Origin: DATAPE01 sp034667525
GTDB lineage: Bacteria > Actinomycetota > CADDZG01 > WHSQ01
Direction of reading: 5' to 3'
Length of the DNA stretch: 64,000 nt
NCBI GenBank assembly: GCA_034667525.1
Contig: JAXDJO010000018.1
Location: forward strand, 38,340-102,339
A program made the translations under genes and the position numbers. The notes under the pieces are model-generated. The model made no database searches. It had not been told where the DNA came from and saw nothing but the letters and a program-made list of their open reading frames with translations. Shown here one piece after another: positions 18,216-26,689 of this stretch; position 1 is the first letter of the stretch, and the number at the start of each line of letters is the position of its first letter.

Positions 18216-19607
18216 GTGGACACTGCCGAATCGGCCCCCTGGATCCATGACCCGCGGGGAGCCTGGTTAAAGTTCCCCCAGGGCGAGGTCGATGCATTGA
18301 GGATGAAGTCGTCGGCAACGCTGGTGAAATGGCTCAGACCAGAGAGCGTCGCCCTGGCTTTTGGCCCCACGCGCAGATCAGGGACCGAACGTCTACTCGC
18401 CGTAAGCACCGTTCTATTTATCTTTGTCTTCGCTCTGCGCTTCCTACTGGTCAGCCCGCACGACCTGGTACTTCTGTTCTGTGTGGTGCCCATCGCTCTT
18501 GTGGCTATCGCGCTCGGCACGGTCGGGGGCCTAGCGGCCGCCATCTTTACCTACGGGGTCTTTGTCGCTTGGGTGATCATCACGGGAGCGGACGTGGATC
18601 CTCTTGCCCACATCTCGCGGGCATTGTCCTTCTGCTCGATCGGAGTGCTGGTCGGCTACTTCACGACACAGGCAAGGTTGTTAGAAGAACAGAGCACCCG
18701 CTGGTTCGAGCTTTCCCTGGATATCAATGCTGCCGCGGGCCTGGATGGCTACTGGAAACGCGTCAACCCAGCCTTTCTCCAGACTCTGGGCTATGCAGAA
18801 CAAGAACTTCTGGGTCAGCCTTTTCTTAACTTCGTCCACCCCGAGGATCGTCAAAGCACAACAGAGGCGGCTGCCAAGCTCGCCTTAGGCGTTGACATTG
18901 TGGGCTTTCAGAATCGCTATCGAGCCAAGGACGGCTCTTATCACTGGATCGAATGGGCGTGTCGGACGGTCCTCTCGGAGGGGCTCATCTACGCATCCGG
19001 AAAAGATGTCACGGTAAGGAAAGAGCTCGAGCACCAGCTTCGACATCTAGCTCAGCACGACTCACTTACCGGACTGTTCAATCGGCGACGTTTCGATGAG
19101 GAGTTGTCCCGACAACTTGCTCATGTAACCCGCCACCACTCCTCAGCGGCATTGTTCATCATGGATCTGGATCACTTCAAGCTTGTGAACGACACCTACG
19201 GACATGCGACGGGTGACGATGTCCTGAGAACCGTCGGTGACATACTGCGCCGGAGCCTTCGTGCCTCCGATGTGGCTGCGCGGCTGGGGGGTGACGAGTT
19301 CGCCGTGATCCTGGATGAGGGCTCGGCGGAAGCCGAGGTGACGGCTGGCAAACTCATCGGAGCCATGCGAGAGAGCTTTGCCAACAACGAGGCGGCTGCC
19401 TCGCCCAGCCTCAGCATCGGGATAGCTCTGGTCGATCCGACGATCTCACATTTGCCAGGGACTGTGATGCACCGAGCGGATCAAGCGATGTACAACGCCA
19501 AGTGGCAGGGTGGCGACAGCTATTCCTTCTACACAGAAGTCAATCCTGATGATTCTTTGATGACTGAAAGAGGGCCCTACGACGTTTCGAAGCTAGAGCG
19601 CGACTGA
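18216..19607 (+). CDS. Membrane PAS-GGDEF diguanylate cyclase
   Basis: A 463-residue protein: four to five membrane segments (about 65-160), a PAS domain (about 165-280; VNPAFLQTLGYAEQELLGQP, then PAC-like YRAKDGSYHWIEW), then GGDEF (about 290-445). The active site ARLGGDEFAVIL is intact, HDSLTGLFNRRRFDEEL and MDLDHFKLVNDTYGH carry the GTP and metal residues, and the inhibitory RxxD site (RASD) lies five residues ahead of GGDEF. It should make cyclic di-GMP from two GTP, with product inhibition. Start GTG 18216; ATG 18303 is an alternative. It precedes the hybrid kinase and HD-GYP genes, forming a local c-di-GMP circuit. Confidence 0.9.
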   Translation: MDTAESAPWIHDPRGAWLKFPQGEVDALRMKSSATLVKWLRPESVALAFGPTRRSGTERLLAVSTVLFIFVFALRFLLVSPHDLVLLFCVVPIALVAIALGTVGGLAAAIFTYGVFVAWVIITGADVDPLAHISRALSFCSIGVLVGYFTTQARLLEEQSTRWFELSLDINAAAGLDGYWKRVNPAFLQTLGYAEQELLGQPFLNFVHPEDRQSTTEAAAKLALGVDIVGFQNRYRAKDGSYHWIEWACRTVLSEGLIYASGKDVTVRKELEHQLRHLAQHDSLTGLFNRRRFDEELSRQLAHVTRHHSSAALFIMDLDHFKLVNDTYGHATGDDVLRTVGDILRRSLRASDVAARLGGDEFAVILDEGSAEAEVTAGKLIGAMRESFANNEAAASPSLSIGIALVDPTISHLPGTVMHRADQAMYNAKWQGGDSYSFYTEVNPDDSLMTERGPYDVSKLERD

Positions 19608-19737
19608 CGGCCGACCATTTTGCGGTGGACAAGGCTCTTCTTCAAGTTGCCGTCGGCGTCCCCCGATAGATGAACATGAGGATCTACAGGGGGCAAACCC
19701 AAGCTCGGCGGCTCCCGGGGCTCCAGGGGCGAGGACC

Positions 19738-22278
19738 GTGAGGGCCGTGGTCGTTGGGAGGCTTGCGAAGCTCTCGATCCCTCGGATCACCGGCCTCTTC
19801 GCATTGCTGACGCTGGTGCCGCTGCTGTTACTGGCGTTCTCCAGTGTTCGGCTGTCCACCGACGCCGTTCAGATGCAGGTCAACGCAAGGTTGCGAGGAG
19901 CGGCCTCCAACGGAGCCGCGTACGTGGGATCCGAGATGAAAAGCCTGTCCGAGCTCGTGACTTCCTATGCGGACCGACCTAATCTACGCCAGGCGCTGGA
20001 ATCGGGGCGGCCAAGCCTGCACGCGACCCGGACGATCGCACACAACCTGCGGCAGTTACGCAGCTCGCGACGCGGCATCGCAACTACCTTTATTACCGAC
20101 GCGTCGGGGCGCTTGATCGATGTGCGCCCGAAGACACCCATGATCATCGGTAGGGACTTCAGCTTCCGAGACTGGTATCAGGGTGTCACGGCCCTGGCGG
20201 ACCCTTATGTGTCTGACGCTTATCGCACGGCAGCGCGAGGTCATTTGCTGGTTGTGGCGGCGGCGTCCCCGGTTCGCGCAGTCCTCGCTCACGGGGGCCA
20301 GGGAAAGACGGTTGCTCTTCTGGTCGCTGCGTACGACCTGAACACCATCGATACTCTTAGTCAAAGCTTCCTCTCGCGCGACGGCCTGGCTCTCACGGTC
20401 ACCGACCAGCGGGGCACCGTCGTCGCCGGTCCCAGATCTTCCACCTCGAGCCTCGTATCCGACAAAGGTGCACTTCCGGTTGCGGCCGCTTTGGCGGGGA
20501 AATCCGGTGTTGTCCAAGCCGCCCGCAAGAACGACCCCGTCACTGCCTACGCTCCGATCCCCGGCATCGGCTGGGCGGCAACGGTGGAGATCTCTGGTCA
20601 CGCCGCCAATGCCGCCGGGTCGCGGTTGCGATTCGCCGTCCTGGCGATCTCCGCTCTACTCGCGATAGTTCTTTCGGCTGGACTCGTCCTCTTGGTTCTG
20701 ACTCTGAGAGAGCGCCGCCGTATCGAGCAGCGCCTGAGGGCGAGCGAGGGCACCGCCCGATCGATCATCGACGCGGCGGGGCAGGCGTTCATAACCACGG
20801 ATGAAGGCGGCGTACTGACGGGGTGGAACCGACGGGCCGAAGACACTTTTGGCTGGACCAGGGAAGAAGTGATCGGACGACAAACCTCTGAAGTGATTCG
20901 GATCTCCTACGCCGACGAAACCACAGAACGAAGCCTGACCGATCTATTCGCCGACGAGAGCGGTGCTCTCAAGGATCGCAAGATCGACGTCATGGCCCAT
21001 CATCGAGATGGTGGCCGCTTCCCTGCAAGCGTCACCATTTGGTCCGTGCTCGTGGAAGACCGCTGCAGCTTTAGCGCTTTCGTGGAAGACATCACGGAGA
21101 GAAAGGCTGCCGAGCATGAGATACGCGTCGCACAGAAGGCCGCCGAGGAAGCCAGCCTCGCCAAGAGCGATTTCTTGTCGCGGGTGAGCCACGAGCTGCG
21201 TACGCCGCTCAACGCGATTCTTGGATTCGGACAGTTGCTGGAGATGGACAAGCTCGGTCCCGAGCAGAAAGAGAGCGTGCATGAGATCGTGAGAGGAGGG
21301 CGTCACCTTCTCGAGCTGATCAACGAGGTGCTGGACATCTCTCGCATCGAGACTGGCCAATTGAGCCTGTCGCTAGAACCGGTGCTCGTGGATCACGTCA
21401 TAGGAGAGTGCATATCGTTGGTGACACCCCTCGCCTCCCAGCGTTCGATCACGCTCGATCAGGTGGTAGCGAGAGAAGGACTCCATGTTGCTGCCGATCG
21501 CCAGCGATTGAAGCAGGTTGTGCTCAACCTGCTGTCGAACGCGATCAAGTACAACATCGACGGGGGAACTGTGACGGTCTCCACCAGGGAAATGGATCCA
21601 GAGGTAGAGGTAACTGTGACCGACACAGGCTTGGGTATTCCCGCCGCCCGGCTCCAGCGACTCTTCATCCCCTTTGACCGTCTCGGGGCCGAGCGCACCG
21701 AGGTCGAAGGCACCGGGCTCGGACTCTCGCTGACCAAGAACTTGGTCGAAGCAATGGGGGGCGAGCTGCAGGTCGTGAGCGACGTGGGGCGGGGCACAAC
21801 CTTTACCCTGCAACTGCCGCCGGCCGATGATCCCGGCGTCAGCGAGCCCTACGCCACCGTGGCTGCTGAGACTCGTTCGGAACGAGCACTTCGCACGATC
21901 CTCTACATCGAAGACAACCTTTCGAATGTAAAGCTCGTCGGGCGTGCTCTACAGCGGCGTTCAGATATCAAGCTGCTGACAGCAGTCCAGGGCAGCATCG
22001 GGATAGAGTTCGCACGCACCCATCGTCCCGACCTGATCCTCCTCGACCTTCATCTCCCCGATACCACCGGTGCTGAGGTTCTGGATGAGCTGCGGCGTGA
22101 TCCCCGGACCGCGACGATTCCGGTGGTGATCGTGAGCGCGGATGCGACCTCAGGTCAGATCGAGCGCCTGCTCGTAGAGGGGGCCGATGCTTACCTAACG
22201 AAGCCGATCGAACTCGCGACATTGTTCACTACGATTGACTCCTTTATCTCCGAAGCGCAACCAGAGCGGGTTTCGTGA
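19738..22278 (+). CDS. Hybrid sensor histidine kinase (Cache, PAS, HisKA, HATPase, receiver)
   Basis: An 846-residue membrane kinase. It has TM1 about 18-40, an extracytoplasmic Cache-like sensor (about 45-290, with RDFSFRDWYQGVTALADPYVS), TM2 about 300-322, and a PAS domain (about 335-460). HisKA follows with the phospho-His in FLSRVSHELRTPLNAILGF (about 475-493), then HATPase_c (QVVLNLLSNAIKYN, DTGLGIP, GTGLGLSL). A C-terminal receiver holds the phospho-Asp in LILLDLHLPD (about 775) and the Lys in YLTKP. The Cache domain suggests a small diffusible ligand outside the cell. The next gene overlaps its stop (TGATG), so the output probably goes to the DHp-like protein and HD-GYP regulator. Confidence 0.9.
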   Translation: MRAVVVGRLAKLSIPRITGLFALLTLVPLLLLAFSSVRLSTDAVQMQVNARLRGAASNGAAYVGSEMKSLSELVTSYADRPNLRQALESGRPSLHATRTIAHNLRQLRSSRRGIATTFITDASGRLIDVRPKTPMIIGRDFSFRDWYQGVTALADPYVSDAYRTAARGHLLVVAAASPVRAVLAHGGQGKTVALLVAAYDLNTIDTLSQSFLSRDGLALTVTDQRGTVVAGPRSSTSSLVSDKGALPVAAALAGKSGVVQAARKNDPVTAYAPIPGIGWAATVEISGHAANAAGSRLRFAVLAISALLAIVLSAGLVLLVLTLRERRRIEQRLRASEGTARSIIDAAGQAFITTDEGGVLTGWNRRAEDTFGWTREEVIGRQTSEVIRISYADETTERSLTDLFADESGALKDRKIDVMAHHRDGGRFPASVTIWSVLVEDRCSFSAFVEDITERKAAEHEIRVAQKAAEEASLAKSDFLSRVSHELRTPLNAILGFGQLLEMDKLGPEQKESVHEIVRGGRHLLELINEVLDISRIETGQLSLSLEPVLVDHVIGECISLVTPLASQRSITLDQVVAREGLHVAADRQRLKQVVLNLLSNAIKYNIDGGTVTVSTREMDPEVEVTVTDTGLGIPAARLQRLFIPFDRLGAERTEVEGTGLGLSLTKNLVEAMGGELQVVSDVGRGTTFTLQLPPADDPGVSEPYATVAAETRSERALRTILYIEDNLSNVKLVGRALQRRSDIKLLTAVQGSIGIEFARTHRPDLILLDLHLPDTTGAEVLDELRRDPRTATIPVVIVSADATSGQIERLLVEGADAYLTKPIELATLFTTIDSFISEAQPERVS

Positions 22279-22487
22279 TGCAACCCATCGTCACCGCTGA
22301 GGATCGAACGCGATTGCGCCATGCAGTCAACAATCAGGTGGGCATCATCACTGGTTATCTGCAGCTGCTGCCCTTCGAGAACCTCAGTGAGGAAGATCAG
22401 GACAGCATCAAGGAGATCATGGCGGCCGCTCAAGCGATAAGGGTCCTCTTGAACGGATTCGTTAGCGGAGAGGTACCTGAGGCATGA
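22278..22487 (+). CDS. Stand-alone DHp-like (HisKA-like) small protein
   Basis: A 69-residue helical protein, TAEDRTRLRHAVNNQVGII then TGYLQLL, whose H-x-x-N-N context resembles the phospho-accepting helix of histidine kinases (usually H-x-[IL]-N-[NT]-P). There is no ATPase domain, receiver or membrane segment. Two helices (about 10-30 and 38-62) could form a DHp-like hairpin. The gene is coupled on both sides: its ATG overlaps the kinase stop and its own stop overlaps the next ATG (ATGA). A phosphotransfer or docking role between the kinase and the HD-GYP regulator is inferred, not shown. GTG 22275 is an alternative start. Confidence 0.7.
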   Translation: MQPIVTAEDRTRLRHAVNNQVGIITGYLQLLPFENLSEEDQDSIKEIMAAAQAIRVLLNGFVSGEVPEA

Positions 22488-23539
22488 GTGCTGGCTTGCT
22501 TCAAGCGTGCATCTTGATAATCGATGATCTGCCGCAAAACGTCAGGTTGCTCGAGCGGGTACTACGCAAAAGTGGCTATTACGAGATTCACACTCTGACA
22601 GACTCCCGACTCGCTATCGATGTGGTCGCACGAATCTCGCCCGATCTGATCCTCCTCGATCTCGAGATGCCACATTTCAGTGGTTTCGACGTGATGGATC
22701 AGCTGCGTCCTTACGTGGCCGCCAAAGGCTACCTTCCGATCCTTGTCCTGACTGCGGATGCCGATCCCGAAGCAAAGCGGCGAGCTCTGTCGTACGGAGC
22801 GAAGGACTTTCTCACCAAGCCCTTCGATCATGAAGAAGTCCTGTTGCGGATCAAGAACATGCTTGAGACAGGCGACCTTCATGCCAAGTTGAAGAGGCAG
22901 AACGATGTGCTCGATCACAAAGTGCGGGAGCGAACTATGGAGTTGGAGGACGCCCGTGTAGAAATCCTGATGCGCCTCGCCATCGCTGCAGAGTTCCGAG
23001 ACGACGACACCGGCCAGCACACCAAACGAGTAGGGGCGACTGCCGCCCTGATCGCCGAGGAGTTGATGCTTCCGCCGGACGAGGTCGAGCTTTTGCGTCT
23101 TGCTGCACCGCTACATGACGTCGGAAAGATCGGCATCGCCGACAGCATCTTGCTGAAGCCTGGCAGGCTAAGGGAGGACGAGTTTGAGGTAATGAAGCGT
23201 CATACCCTGCTCGGTGCGTTGATCCTGTCCGGAAGCAAGGTCAAGTTACTGCGGCGCGCTGAAGAGATTGCTAGAACCCATCACGAACGGTGGGCCGGTG
23301 GCGGCTATCCGCTCGGAGCGGTTGGCGAGGACATTCCGCTTTCGGGTCGCATCGTCGCCGTGGCGGATGTCTTTGACGCCCTCACTCACGAGCGGCCATA
23401 CAAGGCAGCGTGGCCGGTTGAGGATGCTGTTGCAGAGATCCTGCACCAGCGAGGGAGACAGTTCGATCCGGACGTCGTGGACGCCTTTCTGAGGGCCCTG
23501 GAGCTCTCTCCGCGTCCGTTCGAGCCTTTGCTCGTCTGA
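22484..23539 (+). CDS. Response regulator with HD-GYP c-di-GMP phosphodiesterase domain
   Basis: A 351-residue RpfG-like protein. The receiver (1-125) has ILIIDDLPQNV, the phospho-Asp in LILLDLEMP and Lys in FLTKPF. After a coiled linker (about 130-160), the HD-GYP domain has all key residues: LRLAAPLHDVGKIGI (HD), HHERWAGGGYP (HH and GYP) and GRIVAVADVFDALTHERPY. It should hydrolyse cyclic di-GMP under control of phosphorylation, most simply by the hybrid kinase two genes upstream. It is translationally coupled to the DHp-like gene. Confidence 0.9.
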   Translation: MSAGLLQACILIIDDLPQNVRLLERVLRKSGYYEIHTLTDSRLAIDVVARISPDLILLDLEMPHFSGFDVMDQLRPYVAAKGYLPILVLTADADPEAKRRALSYGAKDFLTKPFDHEEVLLRIKNMLETGDLHAKLKRQNDVLDHKVRERTMELEDARVEILMRLAIAAEFRDDDTGQHTKRVGATAALIAEELMLPPDEVELLRLAAPLHDVGKIGIADSILLKPGRLREDEFEVMKRHTLLGALILSGSKVKLLRRAEEIARTHHERWAGGGYPLGAVGEDIPLSGRIVAVADVFDALTHERPYKAAWPVEDAVAEILHQRGRQFDPDVVDAFLRALELSPRPFEPLLV

Positions 23540-23594
23540 CCGGGAGATTGGAAGTCACTCCAGCGTGATCAACTAGAAAGACACGATCGGCGTT

Positions 23595-24479
23595 TCAGCG
23601 GAGCAGCCAACTCAGCAAAGCCTGGGGCGCCATACCGTTGACTCGGTCGCAGTAGTGAGCCAGCTCACTTTCGGTCAGGAGCTCCCGACCCGAACCGCTG
23701 GTACCGCGGCGGAAGAAGGCCGCTGGGTTCTTGAGGATGCCAGAGGGGTTAGGAGCGAGCCTTTCGGCGCGGGAACGCATGGTGGTGAAGGTCGCAGCGT
23801 TAATCAGTGTGGGCCACAAGGGTGCCGGAACCGCGATGCTCAGCAGGCGGGCAAGCCTTCGCATCTCGCCCTCCAGGTCGAGCAGCAGATCGTCGTAATG
23901 CACCAGAACGACATTTGATCGCCCGCGTCGATCCCAAGCGTCCGAGAGGTGCCACATCACGCCTGAAAGAGAATCCATCTCGTCCAGAGGCGACGCGTCC
24001 TCCTCGATCCATTCCAGCAGCCATTCACGAACCGGCGCTCGCTCTTGGCGTGATCCCGATTCTGTCTGGCCCGTCAGCTGCCGAACACGCGCGCGATTGA
24101 GATTGTCGCCCTGGTGATAGAGGGACACCGCCATATCAAGAGGATCGCGCGCCACGACCATATAGGTGACGCGCTCATCGAAGGGGATTCCATCGAGTGG
24201 CGTGTGCGTCTTGATGAATCGGCGGTGTTGTTGCGCTTCGAGTCGCCGGTAGACCTCCTCCTTCGGAGTGATCAGCGCGTCAAGCCATGGCGATAACGTC
24301 GCCAATGGGGCGGGGGGATCGGGAACTTGGAAGATAAGCAGGGCACAGATCATCTGAAGCCAGGTCGTGCCGCTCTTCGACCGTGTACTGATGACGATAT
24401 CGCCCCGCCGGAAGGGAAAGCCATTCCACCGGCCACTGTCTTCGTCGGGCGACACGTACCTCAGAGGTGCTTTGGACAC
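23595..24479 (-). CDS. Sulfotransferase family protein
   Basis: A 294-residue cytosolic-type sulfotransferase. The 5'-phosphosulfate loop is ISTRSKSGTTWLQMI (about residues 30-44), the 3'-phosphate motif is YMVVARDPLDMAVSLYHQ (about 105-122), and FIKTHTPLDGIPF carries the conserved KTH. It would move sulfate from PAPS to an unknown hydroxyl or amine. The C-terminal RRGTSGSGRELLTESEL resembles the PAPS-binding end of eukaryote-like sulfotransferases. Start GTG 24479. No PAPS-synthesis genes are nearby. Confidence 0.85.
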   Translation of the reverse strand: MSKAPLRYVSPDEDSGRWNGFPFRRGDIVISTRSKSGTTWLQMICALLIFQVPDPPAPLATLSPWLDALITPKEEVYRRLEAQQHRRFIKTHTPLDGIPFDERVTYMVVARDPLDMAVSLYHQGDNLNRARVRQLTGQTESGSRQERAPVREWLLEWIEEDASPLDEMDSLSGVMWHLSDAWDRRGRSNVVLVHYDDLLLDLEGEMRRLARLLSIAVPAPLWPTLINAATFTTMRSRAERLAPNPSGILKNPAAFFRRGTSGSGRELLTESELAHYCDRVNGMAPQALLSWLLR

Positions 24480-24909
24480 GCGACTCTTTCCGAAATAAGG
24501 ACATCGGGCGAATATTCCTCGTCTGCGTGCATCTTGCCATTAGCCATGTGACCCACCAGGGGTGACCGGCGTTCGCCGCTTACGACGCGTAAAAGGTATT
24601 CGTCGCGGTCGAGGGGTTGTCATCCCATCGCGACCTCGGTGAGAGTTGTCTTACCGGCGTCTACATGCGCCAAGATCCCCAAGTTGAGCGTTCGTTGAAG
24701 CAAGCGTCATGCCCTCCGAATAGGTCAAAAAGGCCCTCGTGGACATGGACGCTGGACGCATCTCGGCTTCTTGTTCGATCGACGCTGTTGACGACGGTTA
24801 ATCACGTGCTGCCATGGTGGGAATCGTGCTCCGCCCGACGTGGATAGGGTCAAGAGGCTTCACCCAACTCGCAGGGCTCGAGCGCCTACTACATCGAAAG
24901 GCTGGGGAG
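24480..24909. other. Intergenic region, 430 bp, with a gene relic
   Basis: Holds the remnant GTPase sequence at 24632-24703 and otherwise no supported gene. An open frame at 24617-24847 on the plus strand covers the relic and has no family likeness. Confidence 0.5.
24632..24703 (-). pseudogene. Relic of a Tet(M)/EF-G-type translational GTPase (N-terminal P-loop only)
   Basis: On the minus strand, 24691-24635 translate as TLNLGILAHVDAGKTTLTE, which is the opening of ribosome-protection GTPases (Tet(M)/OtrA type) with an intact G1 loop AHVDAGKT. The frame runs into a TGA a few codons later and no G2-G5 motif follows, so nearly all of the gene is gone. Upstream, an ATG with GGAGGG-like sequence lies in another frame, so a frameshift also separates the old start from the P-loop. 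Confidence 0.6.
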
Positions 24910-25590
24910 ATGAATATCGAAGACTTCTACCAAGAGGATGAGCGTCGGCGCCGATCGACCGAGGTTGAGCTTGGAGACGCTTGGACGGACGACAGCGATC
25001 CCGGGACTCCTTACGAGATTTCGTGGATCGAGGCCACAGGCGAGGTTTACGCCATGCGAGAAGAAGCATCGAGCAAGGCGGCGATCAGCAGCCCTACCGT
25101 GCAGATCCTGGGCAAAGTGGCGCAGCGGCAAGAGCTCGAAGAGCTCGCGAGCGGTTGGCAAGACGCAATGGGAGATCCTGGCAGTCTCAGATGGATCCGG
25201 GAGCGACTACAACGGTCGATCCCATCGGACGAACCATCGTCCTCCGCCGGGGACGAGGAGGGGGAGAAGCTCCTCCCGGGAGCAAACCAGCGCTCCGATG
25301 ACCCTGGATTCCTCGAGCTGGACAAACTTTCATCCGAGGAGCTGCACGATCGTGCGGTGCATCTGGCGGAGCAGCGCCTCGATCTCAAATTCTTCTGGGA
25401 TCTGCTGAAGGACATTCCCGTCGCAGAAGCAGCCGCGGGGAACGTCGAGGCGGCCGAAAAGGATGCATTGAGCGCGTCGCGGCTGCTTCGTGACTCGATG
25501 GGACAAGACAAGGGGCGGCTCGCAGAGGCCCTTCGCCCGGTCTATATCGAGTATCTCCTCGATCATGAAGAGAGGGACCAGGAGCGATAG
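24910..25590 (+). CDS. Hypothetical acidic protein
   Basis: A 226-residue soluble protein, rich in Glu and Asp, starting MNIEDFYQEDERRRRSTEVE. An N-terminal half (about 1-90, with PYEISWIEATGEVYAM) and a helical C-terminal half (about 150-226, HLAEQRLDLKFFWDLLKDIP) are joined by a low-complexity linker with GDEEGEKLLPG. I do not recognise a family. Codon use looks like that of its neighbours. The frame opens at 24814, but ATG 24910, directly after GGGGAG, is the likely start. It precedes a DUF6159 gene on the same strand by 100 bases. Confidence 0.6.
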   Translation: MNIEDFYQEDERRRRSTEVELGDAWTDDSDPGTPYEISWIEATGEVYAMREEASSKAAISSPTVQILGKVAQRQELEELASGWQDAMGDPGSLRWIRERLQRSIPSDEPSSSAGDEEGEKLLPGANQRSDDPGFLELDKLSSEELHDRAVHLAEQRLDLKFFWDLLKDIPVAEAAAGNVEAAEKDALSASRLLRDSMGQDKGRLAEALRPVYIEYLLDHEERDQER

Positions 25591-25690
25591 CTCAAGGTGC
25601 CCAGAATCAACCGTGACAGCGAGCTGAATCGATGATTGCCCCAACTACGTAGTTACATGTCGGAGCTCCCGGCTTACCGTCGAATACATC

Positions 25691-26602
25691 GTGGGCAGAA
25701 TCAGGTCCGGTTTCAAGCTGCTTGGGCAAAGCTGGTCGGTCATCAAGCGGGATCCTGAGCTTATTGCGGTGATTGCGGTGGGTTTCATCGCTCAAGTAGC
25801 AATCTTTCTGGTGTTGTTCTTCCTCGCCTTCAGCAGAGCTCCGCACCTCGCCGACTTCCGTTTCCCGCGCTTTCTATGGCTTTATCCGATCATGTTCGCC
25901 TCGGGCATAGTCGGAAGTCTCGCGGGCGCCACGGTGATCGCTGCCGCGGTTGAACGTCTCGAGGGCAGGGATCCTTCTCTACGAGTCGCATTCGCCTTGG
26001 CCCTAAAGCAGTTGCCAAAGCTGCTGGGGTGGAGCTTGATTGCGATCACGGTAGGGCTAGTGATCCAACTGATCGCAGAGCGTCTGAAGTTGGGCGGCCG
26101 CCTACTGGCGCTGCTGGCCGGTGTCAGCTGGGCGGCTGCCACATCTCTCATTGTTCCCGTTTTGTTATATGAGGACCGTCCCGTGCTGGACTCTGTAGGT
26201 CGTAGTGCCTCGCTGATAAAGAAACGATGGGGCGAAGGCGTGACCGGCTATGGGTCAGCCGCGGTGGCCCTGGCCGTGGCGGTCTTGCCTGTCACCATGG
26301 TGGGCGCTGTGATCACCCCCTTCGCGCCCGCAGTGGGGATCACCGCGATGGCGATTGGGTTCGTTGGCACGGTAGTTGTCGGGGGAGCGATTGGACAAGT
26401 CTTCACGGCAGCCCTTTATCTATTTGCAGCCGACGGTGTTGTGGCGGGGCCCTTCGATCGCCTCCAACTGGAGAATCAGTATCAGAACCGAGCGGAACGC
26501 AAGAAGGCTTCCCCAGCAGTGAAAGTCTCGAGGATCGCCTGGAGCATCCTCATCCTTGCTTCCGTCGCCTTGCGCGTGCTTGTCTGGCTGCTCCATCGTT
26601 GA
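25691..26602 (+). CDS. DUF6159 family integral membrane protein
   Basis: A 303-residue protein opening with MGRIRSGFKLLGQSWSVIKR, the typical start of DUF6159, and about six membrane segments including a Gly-rich pair (IMFASGIVGSLAGATVIAAA and GFVGTVVVGGAIGQVFTAAL). Family members occur in actinobacteria and archaea and have no known function. A loop with LYEDRPVLDSVGRSASLIKKRWGE is conserved in the family. Start is GTG 25691. Confidence 0.75.
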   Translation: MGRIRSGFKLLGQSWSVIKRDPELIAVIAVGFIAQVAIFLVLFFLAFSRAPHLADFRFPRFLWLYPIMFASGIVGSLAGATVIAAAVERLEGRDPSLRVAFALALKQLPKLLGWSLIAITVGLVIQLIAERLKLGGRLLALLAGVSWAAATSLIVPVLLYEDRPVLDSVGRSASLIKKRWGEGVTGYGSAAVALAVAVLPVTMVGAVITPFAPAVGITAMAIGFVGTVVVGGAIGQVFTAALYLFAADGVVAGPFDRLQLENQYQNRAERKKASPAVKVSRIAWSILILASVALRVLVWLLHR

Positions 26603-26677
26603 TTCACCCAGCACCTAAGTCCCATGGCTGTAACGGTCGAGAGCTCTTGAACCGTTCGGACTCCTTGGCGAGGTCCC

Positions 26678-26683
26678 TAGGCT
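26678..26683 (+). promoter_or_regulatory. Probable -10 box of a leaderless promoter (TAGGCT)
   Basis: TAGGCT is 6 bases before the GTG of the winged-helix gene. TTCGGA lies 17 bases further upstream as a weak -35. No ribosome site is present. Confidence 0.5.
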
Positions 26684-26689
26684 GAGAGC

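Noticed and set aside
24617..24847. Open frame on the plus strand between the sulfotransferase and the next gene
   Set aside because: It covers the GTPase relic on the opposite strand and has no ribosome site or family likeness.
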